NCBI GenBank assembly: GCA_030068145.1
Contig: JAPJBO010000179.1
Span: 1-64,000, forward strand
Length of the DNA: 64,000 nt
Direction of reading: 5' to 3'
Origin: Diplonema papillatum
Taxonomy: Eukaryota; Euglenozoa; Diplonemea; Diplonemida; Diplonemidae
The position numbers and the translations under genes were made by a program. Positions within the stretch are counted from its first letter, which is position 1. Each line of letters begins with the position of its first letter. Below the pieces are notes generated by a model. The model saw nothing but the letters and a program-made list of their open reading frames with translations, was not told the origin of the DNA and made no database searches. Shown piece by piece: positions 35,617 to 46,271 of the stretch.

Positions 35617-36818
35617 GACAAACGCCTTGCTTAAGCTCGGCACCCGGTTGCTTTGGCAACCTGTCACTTTTGTGACGCCACAAACTTCGTTTCCCGAGAC
35701 GTTACCATACGGCCCAACCCCCGAACACCAAGAGAGGTACAGTTTGGAAGGGACTGCATGTCAAAGCAGGAAAAGGCATATGGAAACGCTCAGAACCGAT
35801 AAAGAACAAAAAAAGTCGTAACCCAACACAGGACGAGAAGGAAGGAGCAGCACCACCAGAACCGAGAAAGAACAAAAAAAGAAGAATACTACGCACCAAA
35901 CCCACCACCCTCCCCAACCCGGGCTTCCTTTTTACCCCTGCAAACCCGTGAATAGGTGCTACGGGAGTATCTGGCAACCGCTGCTTAACAGTGCTCACGT
36001 GGGCGGTGTCTTCGGACAGCACCTCGTGATGTTCGCATCACAAAACAAAGAAGACAGTGAAATGGTCGTTACCTGGTCGGGTTTCGCTCGCGACCGTTTC
36101 CTGAACAATCCTTCACTAAATCCGCGGTTAAATAACCTGGCCTCAGTGGTGCAAGCACCACGCGCTCTTCAAACCCAAGAAACATTTTCCCCCCGTTGAG
36201 ACCTGCCGGCCCTAAAACGGCACAGGACTGGTTCTCCATTGACAAACGCCTTGCTTAAGCTCGGCACCCGGTTGCTTTGGCAACCTGTCGCTTTTGTGAC
36301 GCCACAAACTTCGTTTCCCGAGACGTTACCATACGGCCCAACCCCCGAACACCAAGAGAGGTACAGTTTGGAAGGGACTGCATGTCAAAGCAGGAAAAGG
36401 CATATGGAAACGCTCAGAACCGATAAAGAACAAAAAAGTCGTAACCCAACACAGGACGAGAAGGAAGGAGCAGCACCACCAGAACCGAGAAAGAACAAAA
36501 AAAGAAGAATACTACGCACCAAACCCACCACCCTCCCCAACCCGGGCTTCCTTTTTACCCCTGCAAACCCGTGAATAGGTGCTACGGGAGTATCTGGCAA
36601 CCGCTGCTTAACAGTGCTCACGTGGGCGGTGTCTTCGGACAGCACCTCGTGATGTTCGCATCACAAAACAAAGAAGACAGTGAAATGGTCGTTACCTGGT
36701 CGGGTTTCGCTCGCGACCGTTTCCTGAACAATCCTTCACTAAATCCGCGGTTAAATAACCTGGCCTCAAGTGGTGCAAGCACCACGCGCTCTTCAAACCC
36801 AAGAAACATTTTCCCCCC
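35617..36818 (+). repeat. Pair of ~578-bp direct repeats inserted before YKT6
   Basis: 35617-36194 and 36241-36818 are almost identical, both beginning GACAAACGCC and ending ACATTTTCCCCCC, with a 46-base spacer between them. In units 1 and 2 this insertion is absent and the C-tract runs straight into AAGAACTAG. It could be a small terminal-repeat element or a local duplication. It sits in the likely YKT6 promoter. Confidence 0.85.
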
Positions 36819-36844
36819 AAGAACTAGAAAAAAAGCGAGGCAAC

Positions 36845-37940
36845 ATGGCGGAGAAGATGTACAGCATCTCCGTGTTCAAAACGAGGGGTTCCGGCGAGGA
36901 GCCGATCGTGCTCGCGTCGGCCATGAACGTGAGCAGCTTTTCGATCCTGCAGCGGTCCGGCGCGAAGGAGTTCATCACGTTCATCAGCCGAACAGTCGCG
37001 GGCCGGACGCAGCCCAACACTCGGCAGCAGGTCGTCGAGCAGGAATACCGGGCGTACACCCACGCCCGAAGCGACGGCCTTGCCTGCGTGGTCTGCACCA
37101 ACGAGCCGTACCCGGAGCGCGTTGCCTTCGCGCTCTGCAACCAAACGATGACCGAATTCACCGAAGCGTTCGCGGGGCAGTACGAAACGGCGACCAACCT
37201 GAAGGACAACCACTTCGACTGGCCTCAGCTCACGAAGACGCTCACCAAGTACCAGAACCCGCGAGAGGCCGACCAGGTCCTCAAGATTCAGAAGGACCTG
37301 GAGGAGATTCAGACGCTCATGTTGCAGAACATGGACAAGGTCATGACACGAGGCGACAACATCAACGACCTGGTATGTCGCGGATGACTGGATAACCCTG
37401 CTTTTTCTCGGCAACGAAACAGCGTGATTATTCTAGGATTCTTGAGCCCCGTTGGACCCCGTCGGAACCCCGTTGGACCCCGATGGACCCCCCTAGAATA
37501 AAACCTTCAAACTATGAAAAAGCGAAAGAAGAAAGCTCACAAAAATGGAGGCAAGTTCCTACCCAAACAGTGAACAAGAAGCGCACTCGAAGATGAAGCT
37601 CGTGTAGCAGGTACACTTGGTCAGTCTTGGCTAAAGCAGGACTGGCGGCCCTCCGAGATGTAAATATCAAGAACGAGCGATTTGCTCGCCACACCGCAAC
37701 GGACCTCCACCAGGGGTTTCCCTGGTTTCATCCTGTCCAGGCATAGTTGACCCTCAGTCGGGTCCCAACAAGTGTACTTGACCTCAAATTCCTTTCCAGT
37801 AAAATCTGGATCTCGGGCTACAACGCCGGAAGTACAATAAACACGTGCAGGTTGAGAAGTCCGGAGACTTGTCGTACGCAAGCAAAACGTTCTACAAGAC
37901 CGCGAAGAAGACGAACAGAAGTTGTTGCATCGTCATGTGA
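36845..37940 (+). CDS. YKT6: YKT6 v-SNARE, two exons, intact host gene
   Basis: Exon 1 is 36845-37372 and exon 2 is 37851-37940, with a 478-base intron starting GTATGT and ending GTGCAG, phase 0. The 205-residue product has an N-terminal longin domain (about 1-130), the conserved YQNPREAD linker, a SNARE helix (about 142-195, with Arg in the central layer region MTRGDN) and a C-terminal Cys-Cys-Ile-Val-Met that fits the palmitoylation/farnesylation tail of YKT6. It acts as an R-SNARE in ER-Golgi, vacuolar and autophagosome fusion. The exon 2 match (SKTFYKTAKKTN) was found by reading past the splice donor. Confidence 0.93.
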
Positions 37941-39275
37941 TACCGGCGACAGACTCGTGGACAGGCGGGAGGGGAGCAGATACGAGGCCAGCCAGCTGGG
38001 ACCAGTCACGCCAGGTACGCCACGACGAAGAGGCAGCCAGCTGCAGCGAACCTCAAAGCGAGGCAACGCTCTGCAGCCCACACGACAAATAGGCACCGGG
38101 CGGCCCCTCGGTTATTTTGTACCGTGACCCTTGTTTAGCCCTTGTCAATGTCGCCTTTTTACCTGAAAACGCGAGGCGACAATAACACGGGAAGACGGTC
38201 CTCAATAGGGTTCCCTGTATTTGCATGAAGAATGTCTCATCCTCACCAACGGCTTCCCGTGATAGTGTCGCCTTTTAGGAAAGGTGCGTTTAGGTAGGCG
38301 ACACTAACACGGGGGGGTTGGTAGGTCGCAAGAAAATGATATGCCTCTGCGTCGTTGTCACACGGCCACCTGTGTTGTTTGTGGTTACATCGTTGCATAT
38401 GGTTAGTGTTAGATCGTTGCCTCTTATTAGTGTTACATCTTTGCCTGTGGCTAGTCTTACATCAGTGTTACTTATTTGCCTATGGCTGTCACATCTTTGC
38501 CTATGGCTGTGTTACATCGTTGCCTGGGTGTTCAGCTGCCACGTGCCATGCCTTCATACGAGCCGTGCCTGGCGCTGTCCACTTCCGACGCTCTATGGCC
38601 CCGTACATTCTACTCTATCTTCTACACAGATTAGACGCGTCAACAGGCGGGGCACTAAGGATCGGGTTGATGAAACAAGAAAAGAAAGAAGACTTCGCTC
38701 CGTTCAGTTTTTTCCTCCTTCGTCTCTTTTTCTTCATCTTCTTCTTCTCCTCCGTCTTCTTCTTCTTCTTCTTTTCGTCTGTGCTTCGGTCGCGGCCCTC
38801 CGGCGCGCCTTCTTAACAGTAATATTACTCTTGCGGGTCGCCCTTAAATGTATTGTACAGGCTAAAAAGACGATTGATCAGAATTCCGTACCTGAAAATG
38901 ACACAGGGTAGATACAAGTAGGAAAACGATCAACCGGCACGCACAAACAAAACGAAGCACCTGTCTTTTTCACTGCACGAAGCCAAAACCTCGGGCGTTT
39001 CTCTCTGTACTTGCGGCTTGCTTGACTGAAACGCCAACTACCGCAGTCTATCGTCGCAAATTGTTGGCTGCACGCCTAGTTCACACTGCCACTACCACGT
39101 GCACCAGGGGACGGCACATGCCCTCGACGCGAAGGAGGCGTAACGAAGTACGCTAGCTCAAACCACCAACCACACGAGGAGACCTTGATCAGAAGCTGGA
39201 GTTGAGGAGGGTGTAAAACGATCATGCTCAGGCTAACTTCCCCGGGCACGTACTATACAAGTTTGGCAATGGAAA
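37941..39275 (+). other. YKT6 3' flank
   Basis: Holds a small inverted-repeat cluster (38150-38312) and a degenerate minisatellite of about 24 bp (38383-38535, words like GTTACATC and TTTGCCT(A/G)TGGCT). From 38690 to 38800 it is CTT-rich. No gene recognised. Confidence 0.5.
38150..38312. repeat. Nested inverted repeats (MITE-like)
   Basis: Two hairpins built on GTCGCC...GGCGAC (about 38150-38182 and 38263-38305; the second has a perfect 9-bp arm GTGTCGCCT/AGGCGACAC). Between them, GGCGACAATAACACGGGAAG is inverted against CTTCCCGTGATAGTGTCGCC. Total length is about 160 bases. Confidence 0.6.
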
Positions 39276-39540
39276 ATACTCGAGGGGCTGCCTCGTGCTT
39301 ACTTCGAAGGAGGCAAGAGGGGGAGAAACAATAGAACGACAAAGTGGGTCTTTTTTACCCAGATTCACCTGTGTTTCATGTGGGGCTACAGCACATTCAC
39401 CTCCCTTGGTCTTGGAATGTTGCGATAGTGGGGAGTCCTTGATCCTTCGCTACTTCGACCCTTGATCTTTCGCAACTGGCAGCCTCCTCAAGTATTTCCT
39501 ACAAAGCACTGCTTGAAATTGAAAGCAGGTGCTTATACAA
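39276..39540 (+). repeat. X-Y dispersed element copy 2
   Basis: X segment 39276-39356 is joined directly to Y (ACCCAGATTCACCTGTGTTT...CAGGTGCTTATAC). The GTTGAACGCTTACG segment that separates X and Y in copies 1 and 3 is missing. A short internal expansion lies near 39410-39470. Confidence 0.7.
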
Positions 39541-39597
39541 AATAAATGTGGCTCCAGTTTCTGACGCTGGACTCCCCCGTGTAGACTTATAAGGACC

Positions 39598-39843
39598 CCC
39601 CAGTAATAGGAGTTTTCCAGATATCGGCGCATAATCCTAGACCCCCCACGTGTGTGCTTATAGTACCCTCTTAGGTACCCTCGCAATGGATGTGCATACC
39701 TCTCTGACACTCCTCAAGACGGTACCTGAACCTCCCTCACACCCCTGCTGTTGGATAGTCATACCCACGATGACTATGGCTATGACGATGTCTTAACCCT
39801 CCTGACCACCCCCCAAACCCTCTTCCAGATATCGGCGCATGAT
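39598..39843 (-). repeat. Inverted copy of the TGCGCC(A/G)ATATCTGG dispersed repeat
   Basis: Reverse complement of 6408-6640 with a few differences, located outside the tandem array. Confidence 0.75.
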
Positions 39844-39897
39844 CATAAATCACCCAAATGTGTACTGCGCCAATATCGGACCAATGTTTTTACACTC

Positions 39898-40230
39898 TTG
39901 ATATACTTGTACTTGATATACTTGATATACTTGATATACTTGATATACTTGATATACTTGATATACTTGATATACTTGATATACTTGATATACTTGATAT
40001 ACTTGATATACTTGATATACTTGATATACTTGATATACTTGATATACTTGATATACTTGATATACTTGATATACTTGATATACTTGATATACTTGAAATA
40101 CTGGATATACTTGATATACTTGAAATACTTGATATACTTGATATACTTGATATGATTGATATGATTGATATGATTGATATGATTGATATGATTGATATGA
40201 TTGATATGATTGATATGATTGATATGATTG
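39898..40230 (+). repeat. 9-bp minisatellite (TTGATATAC then TTGATATGA), about 37 units
   Basis: Roughly 333 bases. The first three quarters use TTGATATAC and the last about nine units use TTGATATGA, a clean switch of repeat type with two variant units (TTGAAATAC) before it. Confidence 0.95.
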
Positions 40231-40384
40231 AGACAAAAACTATCCACCCGGCGCACACGGCACCCGGCACAATGATTTTGACACTGATTTTTGTCATTGT
40301 TTCGGGTTCGTCACTTTTCGGTAAAACTTTTTCAACGCCGACGTAATCAAGAAAATCAAGAGAGAAAAAAAAAAAAAAAAAAAA

Positions 40385-40806
40385 CGGGGGAGGGAAACCA
40401 GGAGCGAGCGGGAGGTCAGGCAACCCCAAGTCACAGGAACAAAGCGCGCAAAAGAGCCAGGGAGCAAGTCAGCCCTTGACAGGGGTAGCTCGGAGCGCAG
40501 CATCATCATCAGTCAGCGGTAGCAAAAACAAACAAACAAACCCAGGAGCAGGAGCGGAGCAGGGAGAGATGGTTGACCTCACTCTCCCTGATGCTGTCGT
40601 GACTCGGCCTGACAAGCCATCCTCCGGGGGAGTCACGGGGGATGGCCTCCTCAGCAGCAGTCTCTAAGGGCCCCCGGTTGTTTTAGTGGGTAGCGTTCGG
40701 CCACCATAGCTCCACGAACGTAGTCCCACACTCTCCGCTTAGTCCACGGGGGTCGTGCGTAAAGCATTTTTTCCGGGTTACAAAAAAAAAAAAAAAAAAA
40801 AAAAAA
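40385..40806 (+). mobile_element. SINE-like retroposon copy 1 with poly(A)
   Basis: About 397 bases starting CGGGGGAGGGAAACC directly after a 20-A tract and ending CCGGGTTAC plus about 25 A. A near-identical unit is at 53796-54191. It contains a short reading frame (ATG near 40569, VDLTLPDAVV...) ending in TAA, which may be a remnant of a parental element's first ORF. Probably non-autonomous. Confidence 0.7.
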
Positions 40807-41010
40807 CATTTCGTTGCAGGCTCGACATGATCGGCGCACGCGCGGCACATCCGGCGCACCTCACGATATCTTCTTCCAGCCACCCCAAGCAGCACCTAGG
40901 AACACCCGAAGCCACTTATCTTGTGTATCTATTGACACAACCTCCTGAACTCGTCTTGGTGAGGCGTTGCCATTAACACAGAGTCTTGTTCGTGACAAAG
41001 AAGCTGTTGG
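40807..41010 (-). pseudogene. Fragment of viral fibre-like gene C-terminus, copy 1
   Basis: Matches 43733-43944 (C-terminus ...WGGWKKIS) with an internal 8-base deletion, immediately after a poly(A) tract. Cut at 41010 by a retroelement. Confidence 0.75.
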
Positions 41011-42656
41011 CGCTCCAATCGTGGTCGGCGTCGAAAGGGTTGGAGCTGGCTGAAGACAAGATCCTTGTATTGGCGAAGACTCCCTTCGTGTGGAGCACTG
41101 AACCTCACCGCGAGACCGTGAACCGCGCAAAACTGCTGGGTGCCTGCCTGCACGCGGACAGACGAACGAGAGGGTGCGAGAATGACGCGAAGAACTTGGA
41201 AAGGCTGGCACGCCTGGTAGACTTCACCAACTCCCACGTCTACCGCTCGACAAGACGTAAGTGTGCCTTCTTCCGCAGCCACGTACTGCCCACGCTGTCC
41301 ATGCACTGCCTATCCTCCTGCTTCGACCCAAGAGCACCCAAGCTGGTAGCTTCTCACGCAAGTCTCTTCCCGAAGCATCGCCACAGTAGAGGGATTAAGG
41401 AATTTGCATGGTGCAAGGACGGCTTCGCGTGCCCGAACGTGGAACATTACGCGGCACTTCAACGAACGCGGGCGTACCTGGCTCACCGACCCAACGAAGA
41501 AAGGGACGCCCTCCCTGTAGCAGGCTTCCGTCGAAGGCCCCCCCGACAAACAGCCGTGGGAGAGGACATACTCTCGCAGATCGACGTGATGCTGGGCCGG
41601 GAATTCTTGTTGACGCATGATGTTGTGGTGGCGAGCGATGGGGGTTTTCTCGAGGACGAATCGCGCGGGTCCGCCGGAGTCAATTTCGGAACGATGTCCT
41701 TCGGCTGCCTGCTAAGCGGAACCGTGACCTCGAGCACAGAGACCGAACTGGCGGCAATGATGCTGTTGGCAACCGTGCTGAGACGGTGGGATGTCGCCCC
41801 CGAGAGGGTTTCGTGGTACAGCGACAGCGAAGCGGCCATCCTGCGAATCCGCCGAAAGGAGCCCGGTGACCCCGTGGCAGGCGTGGTCGGCGAGTATGAG
41901 CAGTGCCTCCGATGGGGTAAGGGACACGCCGACAACACCGACATCAACGGCGCAGATGAGGCGGCGACGCGGGCCCTCCAGGAGAGACTTCCGGTTCTGG
42001 ACGTTGAGCTCCTGTATCGGAAGAACGGGGTAAGAGCTGTTTGCTGTTACGCCGCAGAGGACTTCCCGCAGCTGGAGAGCCCCATTCGGTACGTGAAGCG
42101 CGTGTGGCAGTACAGCCGGACAAAGACGGCGACGAGGAGCATACGGGAACTTGCGTCGGCGGAGACAACGAAGGGGAGTACGCTCCGCTCCCTCGAAGCA
42201 CTGCCCGGCGCCGTGGACCTCTTGCAAGCGATTATCCGGCGAGCGGTGATGCCGCGAGCCACCCGGATCGCCTGCAAGCGGTGCGCGGCGCTGGCCAACG
42301 CGCAACACGTCCTGCTCGCAGATGATGCGACGCACAACGAAGTGTCCGACATCCGTCACGCATACCCCACCGACCCGCCACAACTGAAGGGACTGCTCGC
42401 GGACTTTGCAAAGAAACGAAGAGACACGATCCGGCACGTGGCGAAACGCGTGAAGGTCCTGTGCGACGACCCGTTAGCGGCACGGTGGTCCTCGCTAGTT
42501 TTGAGATATCTCGAGTAAATCAGCACTGCGTCTTGTGTGGGGGGCAACGGAAGAGGAAGAAGTGGAAAGAGAAGGAATCGGAGCGGTAGGGAAAAGGGAG
42601 AGTGAATGACTAACGATATCAACGGAAGGAAAAAAAAAAAAAAAAAAAAAAAAAAA
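41011..42656 (+). mobile_element. 5'-truncated RNase H-bearing retroelement 1 with poly(A)
   Basis: The open frame to TAA 42516-42518 encodes the end of a reverse transcriptase (KGLELAEDKILVLAK) then an RNase H domain. Active-site residues visible: Asp in ASDGG, Glu in TETELAAM, Asp in WYSDSEAA, and the GHADN...GADEAA segment. A CKRC...H...H zinc-binding cluster follows. RT motifs A-C are absent. Ends in about 27 A (42630-42656). Confidence 0.8.
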
Positions 42657-42768
42657 CGCTAACCCAAACAACTTCCGCCGGTAGAGAAACCTCGCCTAAA
42701 GAAATCAACTGCCTTCGGGTAGGCTAGTCTGACACTAGTTGTCGTCGGGAAAAAAAAAAAAAAAAAAA
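42657..42768 (+). repeat. 93-bp poly(A)-tailed unit, copy A
   Basis: CGCTAACCCAAACAACTTCC...GTTGTCGTCGGG plus about 19 A, placed directly after the poly(A) of element 1. A second copy is at 43622-43732 after element 2. Confidence 0.8.
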
Positions 42769-43586
42769 CGGCGGCGTGAAGTCGCACCCGACCGAGTCAC
42801 GTGGTACAGCGACAGCGAGGCCGCAATCTTGCGTGTCCGCCGCGGAGAGCCCGGCGACCCCGTCGCCAACGCTGTAGGCGAGTACGCGCAGTGCCTTCGA
42901 TGGAGTAAGGGGCACGCCGACAACGCCTTCATCAACCGGGCGGACGAGGCGGCGACCCAGGCACTTCGGGACAGAGGACCGGGTCTAAGCATGGAGTTGC
43001 TCCACCTTTTAAACGGGGTGAAGTCTGTGTGCTGTCTCGTGGCTGAGGAGTTCCCGATGCTGGAGAGCCCCATCCGTTTCGTGCGGCGCGTCTGGCGTCA
43101 CCGCCGCACGAAGTCGGCCATGAGGAGTATCCGAGAGCTGGCATCGGCAAAGACGACAAAGGGAAGCACCCTCGGCTCCCTCGAGACCATACCCGGGGCG
43201 GCAGACCTCCTGCAGTCCATCGTGCGGCGTGCGGTAATGCCTCGAGGCACAAAGGTCAACTGTAAACGGTGCGCGGAGATGGCAACCGCCCAGCATGTAC
43301 TGCTGGCAGACGACGCGACGCACAATGATGTGTCTGATATCATGGAAGCATACCCACAAGACCGACCACATCTGAGGCGACTCCTCGAAGACTTTGCGAC
43401 AAGACGAAGGCCCACAATCCGCCACGTGGCCAGGCGCGTGAAAGCGCTATGTGACGACCCGCTCGCGGCTCGTTGGTCATCCCTCGTTTTGAGATATCTC
43501 GATTAGTGCATGCTTGATTTGACAGTGAAAAAGGCGACTAGCGGAAAGGAGAAAGACAGTAAGGAGAGTGGACATTGGGCGGCCGA

Positions 43587-43621
<35 letters not shown>
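42769..43621 (+). mobile_element. 5'-truncated RNase H retroelement 2 with poly(A)
   Basis: Begins inside the RNase H domain just before WYSDSEAAI and runs to TAG 43504-43506, then about 34 A (43588-43621). Related to but clearly diverged from element 1 in the same order (CKRC...H...H). It lacks the first two RNase H catalytic residues. Confidence 0.8.
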
Positions 43622-43622
<1 letters not shown>

Positions 43623-43732
43623 GCTAACCCAAACAACTTCCGCCGGCAGAGAAACCTTGCCTAAAGAAATCAACTGCCTTCGGGTAGGCTAGTCTGACAC
43701 GAGTTGTCGTCGGGGAAAAAAAAAAAAAAAAA
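43622..43732 (+). repeat. 93-bp poly(A)-tailed unit, copy B
   Basis: Near-identical to 42657-42768 and again bounded by poly(A) on both sides. Confidence 0.8.
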
Positions 43733-43786
43733 CATTTCGTTGCAGGCTCGACATGATCGGCGCACGCGCGGCACATCCGGCGCACC

Positions 43787-44282
43787 TCACGATATCTTCT
43801 TCCAGCCACCCCAAGCAGCACCTAGGAACACCCGAAGCCACTTATCTTGTGTATCTATTGACACAACCTCCTGAACTCGTCTTGGTGAGGCGTTGCCATT
43901 AACAGGATTGGGCAGAGTCTTGTTCGTGACAAAGAAGCTGTTGGTGAGACCAAAGTCAGATGGTGCATTAGAGTTGTTGGCACAGACGTACACATAGATC
44001 TCAGGTATTGCTAAGTTTGTGTTGAAGTCAAATGAGGTTGGTTGATTCAATGTTGTCAGTGGGTTGAGATCTTTGCGACCAAGGTCAATTCTCTGCCAGC
44101 TACTCCATGTACCTTTACTGATACGCGAGTAACGCTTTAGGCTGTAGACAGCTATCAGTTCCTGTATAACATAAGAATCAAAAGACTTCACATCAAGAAT
44201 AATCTCGTAGCTGCCCACATATTCACTGGGACCGTTTTGGAACGTTGCGAGCTTGTACATCAGATACACACCATTTGCCGAA
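43787..44282 (-). pseudogene. Viral fibre-like or tail-like protein, C-terminal half
   Basis: About 165 codons ending ...GAAWGGWKKIS and TGA. The open frame continues past 44269 (SANGVYLMYKL) into the start of the non-LTR element, so its 5' part is missing here. Beta-rich, no recognised domain. C-terminal fragments of the same gene recur at 40807 and 56103. The likely N-terminal half is at 50736-50990, on the other side of the inserted element. Confidence 0.5.
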
Positions 44283-44591
44283 TAACTGTACTTTATTGGT
44301 GGCTTGCCGTGGCTACCCTTGAAGGAAAGCGGCTCCGGGTTCTGCCCGGAAACACCTCGGGTGAAGAAAAAAGAAGTGGTGGGATATCAGATCAGAAAAA
44401 GAGAGAACGAGTATAAGTATCAGCTAAGAGAAGCGTGAAGGGGGGTCCATCCCCGCTCTCATTCGAGTAAGGATGACGTCGACGCACTGATCGCCAGGGC
44501 ATCCGCCTTGGCTGGGAAGTGCCATGACAAAAAGACGAGGCAGCAACTGCTGTCTATCTTAGACGTCATCCTGTCCTTGGTCGAGACAGGG

Positions 44592-46271
44592 ATGGCCGGA
44601 TCGTCGCCCGCACCGCTTGGCGCCCAGAAACCCGCGCCCCCTTCGACGCATGGCTCCGGGGCACAAGAGGCTCGACCTCCGGTATCCGAGAAGCGTTCGG
44701 TGTCCGATAAGCGACCGGTATCCGAGAAGCGACCGGACCCCTCCACCGAAGATTCATGGGCGGAAAGGATGCGCCGCTCTACATCGACGAAGCAACCGCA
44801 GGTGCCTAGCACGTGGTCGGAGAGGACGCGCCGCACCCGTCCGAAGGCCAGTATGGTCTTCCATGACTGGCAAGTGGCGAAGGTCGGGTCTACCGACGAG
44901 TTGAGGAGCGGAAAGGGCGGCCTACTCGTGGCTGCAAGTGTCGAAGATGCGGAATCCGCATGGGGTGCGGCCCTCGACACCGTCGCGGTTTACCCCGAAG
45001 CGAAGGTTGCCGTCGTCTGCAGCGTTCCGTGGGACGGTTCGGTGAGGCACCTCGTCACCTTGTCTGACGGCGGTCATCAGGACGTATGGTCGCGGTTCCA
45101 AAACCTGGCCCTGCCCACGGTGCATTGCAAAGCAGTCGACACCCTCCAGCCGACGACACAGGTTTGCCTGTTCCAGGTGCGCGCCGCCTACGTCCACGCG
45201 GCCACCTGGGATACCGCGATGAAGGCCGCACAATCTGTGCGGATTATGGCGAAGAAGGCCGCAGAAGCGGAAGGACTGCGCATGGATTGGAGCGCAGTGT
45301 TCACAAAGGTGCACCGCCGGCAGGGGGTGTGTGAGGTGAGCGTGCGCGTCCCGATCGTTGACGTGCAGAAGCTGCTGCGGAGCTCCGGCAAAGCCGGAAC
45401 ATTCTGGAAGGCCTTGTCCTTCGTCAACGGGACGGACACCATGCCGGCGGTGTGGGTGAGTGACTGCACCCTTGAAGAGGCGCGACGGCTGGCGGCACTG
45501 ACTCCGAATACGTTCGGGGTAATCGCGGGCACAAAGACGGGTGTCTTCGGCATTCGGACGACCCCGGAACACGTTGCCGCCACCGAATCCGCGGTCGGAA
45601 AAAAGCTGTCGAAGCGCCAACTGCGTGGCGACAAATACGTGGTCACCACCGCGTGCGCTTCGGAACACGCGACCGACCTCCTTGCCGCCTGCGCTGCTGC
45701 CGGCTGGAAGGTCGAACAAGCCGGGGCCTTCAAGCGACAAGGTAAGACCGTGTGCATCGTCATCGCCGACACGGGCCCACCTGCACCCGTGTTCTTCCGG
45801 CTCGATCGCGCGTCTATTTCGATAAGGAAATACGACCGCTCCACTGACGCGAGGCAACGGAAGGGATTCTCCACGCAGTGTCAGCGGGAGAAGGTCAAAC
45901 TCCCACCCGAGTTCTTCGCTAGCCTCAACGAACGGCCCGAGCCGTCTCCGGGCCAAAAGAGGGGACGCACAGAGGATGAGACAACTGAGTCCCAGGAAAA
46001 GCTAGCACGGGTGGACGGCAAGGACAACATGGTCACCGACTGCCGGCACACCAGCTGGCAGGAAGCACACTCGAACGCCGAAGCTTTCCTCTGCGTGGTC
46101 TGCGCCAAAGGCATGCAGGTCGGACAAGCCAAGCGGCTTTGCGCGCACGGCCCCTGCCAGGCTGCAATCTGTCACGCATGCTGGACTAAGTCGCGGGCCA
46201 CGCCGCCAACTTCATCTCCCTCGCCCGCGCAGGCGACCGCCGACGTCCCCCCCCCGGAGTCACAATGGTGA
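44592..46271 (+). CDS. Element A ORF1 protein with C-terminal RING-like zinc cluster
   Basis: The first in-frame ATG is 44592. The frame is open from 44439 and the upstream residues look protein-like (LIARASALAGKCHDKK), so a non-ATG start or spliced leader is possible. It has near-perfect tandem heptads (VSEKR, VSDKR, VSEKR) near the N-terminus, a long folded middle (about 90-430), and a C-terminal C-H-C-C-C-H-C-C-H-C cluster (CVVCAKG...CAHGPCQAAICHACW) like a RING or related zinc finger. Its stop overlaps the ORF2 start. Probably an RNA-binding ORF1p; the zinc cluster could bind nucleic acid or act in ubiquitin transfer. Confidence 0.7.
   Translation: MAGSSPAPLGAQKPAPPSTHGSGAQEARPPVSEKRSVSDKRPVSEKRPDPSTEDSWAERMRRSTSTKQPQVPSTWSERTRRTRPKASMVFHDWQVAKVGSTDELRSGKGGLLVAASVEDAESAWGAALDTVAVYPEAKVAVVCSVPWDGSVRHLVTLSDGGHQDVWSRFQNLALPTVHCKAVDTLQPTTQVCLFQVRAAYVHAATWDTAMKAAQSVRIMAKKAAEAEGLRMDWSAVFTKVHRRQGVCEVSVRVPIVDVQKLLRSSGKAGTFWKALSFVNGTDTMPAVWVSDCTLEEARRLAALTPNTFGVIAGTKTGVFGIRTTPEHVAATESAVGKKLSKRQLRGDKYVVTTACASEHATDLLAACAAAGWKVEQAGAFKRQGKTVCIVIADTGPPAPVFFRLDRASISIRKYDRSTDARQRKGFSTQCQREKVKLPPEFFASLNERPEPSPGQKRGRTEDETTESQEKLARVDGKDNMVTDCRHTSWQEAHSNAEAFLCVVCAKGMQVGQAKRLCAHGPCQAAICHACWTKSRATPPTSSPSPAQATADVPPPESQW

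Larger units (their letters stand above)
31476..36844 (+). other. Spacer between protease and YKT6, unit 3
   Basis: Collinear with the other spacers (dispersed repeat about 32003-32230, hairpin 32750-32774, rRNA-like fragment 35108-35165). It has a ~230-bp deletion and the direct-repeat insertion annotated separately. No gene. Confidence 0.7.
29562..37151 (+). repeat. Tandem amplification unit 3
   Basis: Continues past the breakpoint used in units 1 and 2 into intact YKT6. Relative to unit 1 it lacks about 230 bases near 33436 and carries an extra 1.2-kb insertion (35611-36818) just upstream of YKT6. Confidence 0.9.

Noticed and set aside
36571-37395. 274-codon ORF overlapping YKT6 exon 1 in another frame
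   Set aside because: Shadow of YKT6. The YKT6 frame has a full longin/SNARE match and correct splice signals.
37621-37881. Antisense ORF across the YKT6 intron
   Set aside because: Looks moderately protein-like but lies almost entirely in an intron, has no recognised domain, and its start is unclear.
39751-40429. Long Tyr-Leu-Ile, Asp-Ile-Leu and Ile-Ser-Ser ORFs
   Set aside because: Translations of the 9-bp minisatellite.
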